Shown: positions 5,383 to 6,318 of the stretch, piece by piece
How positions within the stretch are numbered: position 1 is the first letter of the stretch
Layout: each line of letters begins with the position of its first letter
Notes under the pieces: generated by a model
What the model saw: only the letters and a program-made list of their open reading frames with translations
Told to the model about the DNA's origin: nothing
Database searches by the model: none
Assembly: GCA_016199325.1 (NCBI GenBank)
Contig: JACQGW010000188.1
Span: 1-6,318 of the forward strand
Direction of reading: 5' to 3'
Length of the DNA: 6,318 nt
Source: Chloroflexota bacterium
GTDB lineage: Bacteria; Chloroflexota; Dehalococcoidia; JACQGW01
Translations under genes and position numbers: made by a program

Positions 5383-6147
5383 TTGTCTGCCAGCACGCGT
5401 GGGCAACCGGTGGCGGCGGTAACCTTTGACCTCTGGCAAACGCTCATGCACGACACCGTGGAGAACGGCCGGCGCCGGGGGGTGGCGCGCGCCGCCGCGC
5501 TCCAGGCGACCCTGGCCGCGGTCGGCTTCGACCGGACCGTCGAGGCCATCGCGGGGGCCGATCAGACGACGTGGCGGCACTGTGAGGCGGTCTGGAAGTC
5601 GCTGTGCGAGGTCTCGATCGACGACCAGATTCGCCATCTGCTCGCCGGCCTGGCGGTGCCGGCATCTGCCGTTGGCGACGCCGCCACCTGGTCACGGATC
5701 GAGGTCGCGTACGTCGAGCCGTTCTTCGACCATCCGCCGACACCGGCGCCGGGCGTTCACGACGTTCTCCGGGCCGTTCGCGGCCTGGGGATCCGCATCG
5801 GCCTGATCTGCAACACCGGACGGACGCCGGGCTCGGCGCTCCGGCGGCTGTTCGACCAGTGGGGCATTCGCGGCTACTTCGATAGCCTGGCGTTCTCGAA
5901 CGAGGAGGGCATCCGAAAGCCACACCCGGACATCTTCCACCGGGAGCTTCGGCGGCTCGGCGTCACGCCGCCGGAGGCGATCCACGTCGGCGACGATCTG
6001 GTTGCGGACATCGCGGGCGCGAAAGCTGCCGGCCTGCGGGCGATCCTCGTCGGCGCCGACCAGCCGACGGCGCCGACGCCGCCGGACGTCCACGTCACGA
6101 GCCTGATCGGGGTGCCCGAGGCGATTGCTCGCCTGGCTTCGGCATAA
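5383..6147 (+). CDS. HAD-superfamily (subfamily IA) hydrolase
   Basis: The 254-residue protein has the HAD motifs in order. Motif I is TFDLWQTL with nucleophile D16 and T20; motif II is LICNTGR with T145; motif III is IRKPHPDIF with K179; motif IV is HVGDDLVAD with D204, D205 and D209. A helical cap of roughly 100 residues between motifs I and II is the type seen in phosphoglycolate phosphatases and 2-haloacid dehalogenases. At the +2 position of motif I, where phosphatases carry the general acid Asp, there is Trp18; dehalogenases carry an aromatic residue (Tyr) there, so a simple phosphatase assignment is unsafe and the substrate is unknown. TTG at 5383 is chosen from the Shine-Dalgarno site and because motif I lies just downstream. 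The gene is alone on the plus strand, with its own promoter, and ends 2 bases before the hairpin terminator. Confidence 0.88.
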   Translation: MSASTRGQPVAAVTFDLWQTLMHDTVENGRRRGVARAAALQATLAAVGFDRTVEAIAGADQTTWRHCEAVWKSLCEVSIDDQIRHLLAGLAVPASAVGDAATWSRIEVAYVEPFFDHPPTPAPGVHDVLRAVRGLGIRIGLICNTGRTPGSALRRLFDQWGIRGYFDSLAFSNEEGIRKPHPDIFHRELRRLGVTPPEAIHVGDDLVADIAGAKAAGLRAILVGADQPTAPTPPDVHVTSLIGVPEAIARLASA

Positions 6148-6149
6148 CG

Positions 6150-6180
6150 AAAAAGGGGAAGGTCACGAGACCTTCCCCTT
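6150..6180. terminator. Bidirectional intrinsic terminator between the HAD gene and tRNA-Ala
   Basis: A perfect 12-bp stem, AAGGGGAAGGTC (6153-6164) with GACCTTCCCCTT (6169-6180), encloses a 4-nt loop. On the minus strand the stem runs into TTTTT (complement of the A-run 6150-6154), giving a canonical terminator for the tRNA transcript. On the plus strand the U-tract is only the two T's at the end of the stem, so termination of the HAD mRNA may be weaker. Confidence 0.85.
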
Positions 6181-6184
6181 CGGG

Positions 6185-6257
6185 TGGACCTACGGGGACT
6201 CGAACCCCGAACCTCCTCAATGCCATTGAGGCGCGCTCCCAGTTGCGCCATAGGCCC
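6185..6257 (-). tRNA. tRNA-Ala (anticodon GGC)
   Basis: The 73-nt gene folds fully. Acceptor GGGCCTA pairs with TAGGTCC and includes G3:U70, the alanine identity pair. The D stem is GCGC/GCGC with GGG in the loop, the anticodon stem is CCTCA/TGAGG, and the T stem is CGGGG/CCCCG with loop TTCGAGT. The anticodon loop ATGGCAT gives GGC (reads GCC/GCU). Its A32-U38 pair is the one known to be conserved in bacterial tRNA-Ala(GGC). Discriminator A73 is present, but the genome continues CCC, so CCA must be added by nucleotidyltransferase. Confidence 0.97.
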
Positions 6258-6271
6258 CTACGAACGTCTCT

Positions 6272-6300
6272 ATTGTACCAGAGGAACCGGGGGAATGCAA
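6272..6300 (-). promoter_or_regulatory. Promoter of tRNA-Ala
   Basis: On the minus strand, -35 TTGCAT (6295-6300), a 17-base spacer and -10 TACAAT (6272-6277). The -10 is preceded by TG in the extended position (TGGTACAAT). The predicted start near 6265 leaves only a few bases before the tRNA 5' end at 6257. Confidence 0.72.
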
Positions 6301-6318
6301 ATCCGGGCGACGGTTGCG

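Noticed and set aside
6185..6257. tRNA-Ala as a used attachment site within this window
   Set aside because: I could find no repeat of its 3' end and no integrase in the sequence given.

Overview
This is a GC-rich bacterial window with σ70-type promoters, Shine-Dalgarno-led starts, and a tRNA-Ala whose 3' CCA is not encoded. Gene content and codon use would fit Chloroflexota or another GC-rich environmental lineage, but nothing here fixes the taxon. There is no insertion sequence, CRISPR array or phage gene. The main theme is an accessory, defence-type segment with several broken genes.

Left part (1-2765), all minus strand: the start of a type I restriction specificity subunit (hsdS) that hits a stop after 80 codons; a complete EcoEI-type type I restriction subunit R (hsdR) joined to hsdS by an ATGA overlap; and, upstream of hsdR, the C-terminal stub of a PIN-family toxin whose last codons overlap the hsdR start. 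Any hsdM must lie beyond the left edge or be absent.

Middle (2839-5139): a complete FAD-dependent (DAO/sarcosine oxidase-like) oxidoreductase with its own consensus promoter and strong Shine-Dalgarno sequence, then a complete Xre-RES toxin-antitoxin operon. In that operon the antitoxin comes first, the RES toxin starts at a GTG directly after the antitoxin stop, and a 16-bp dyad covers the promoter -35.

Right part (5141-6318): a fragment of a second, diverged FAD oxidoreductase that has lost its N-terminal half and, in frame, about 98 internal codons. Next come a plus-strand HAD-family hydrolase with an extended -10 promoter and a TTG start, a 12-bp-stem hairpin terminator that can serve both strands, and a convergent minus-strand tRNA-Ala(GGC) with its promoter.

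The restriction genes, the PIN remnant and the RES-Xre module form a small defence or toxin cluster embedded among metabolic genes and ending about 1 kb from a tRNA gene. The two FAD-oxidoreductase copies flanking the toxin-antitoxin operon suggest an ancestral tandem pair interrupted and eroded on one side. I found no convincing wholly new system; the strongest observations are the sandwiched toxin-antitoxin operon with its operator, the internally deleted paralogue, and the broken hsdS and PIN genes around an intact hsdR.
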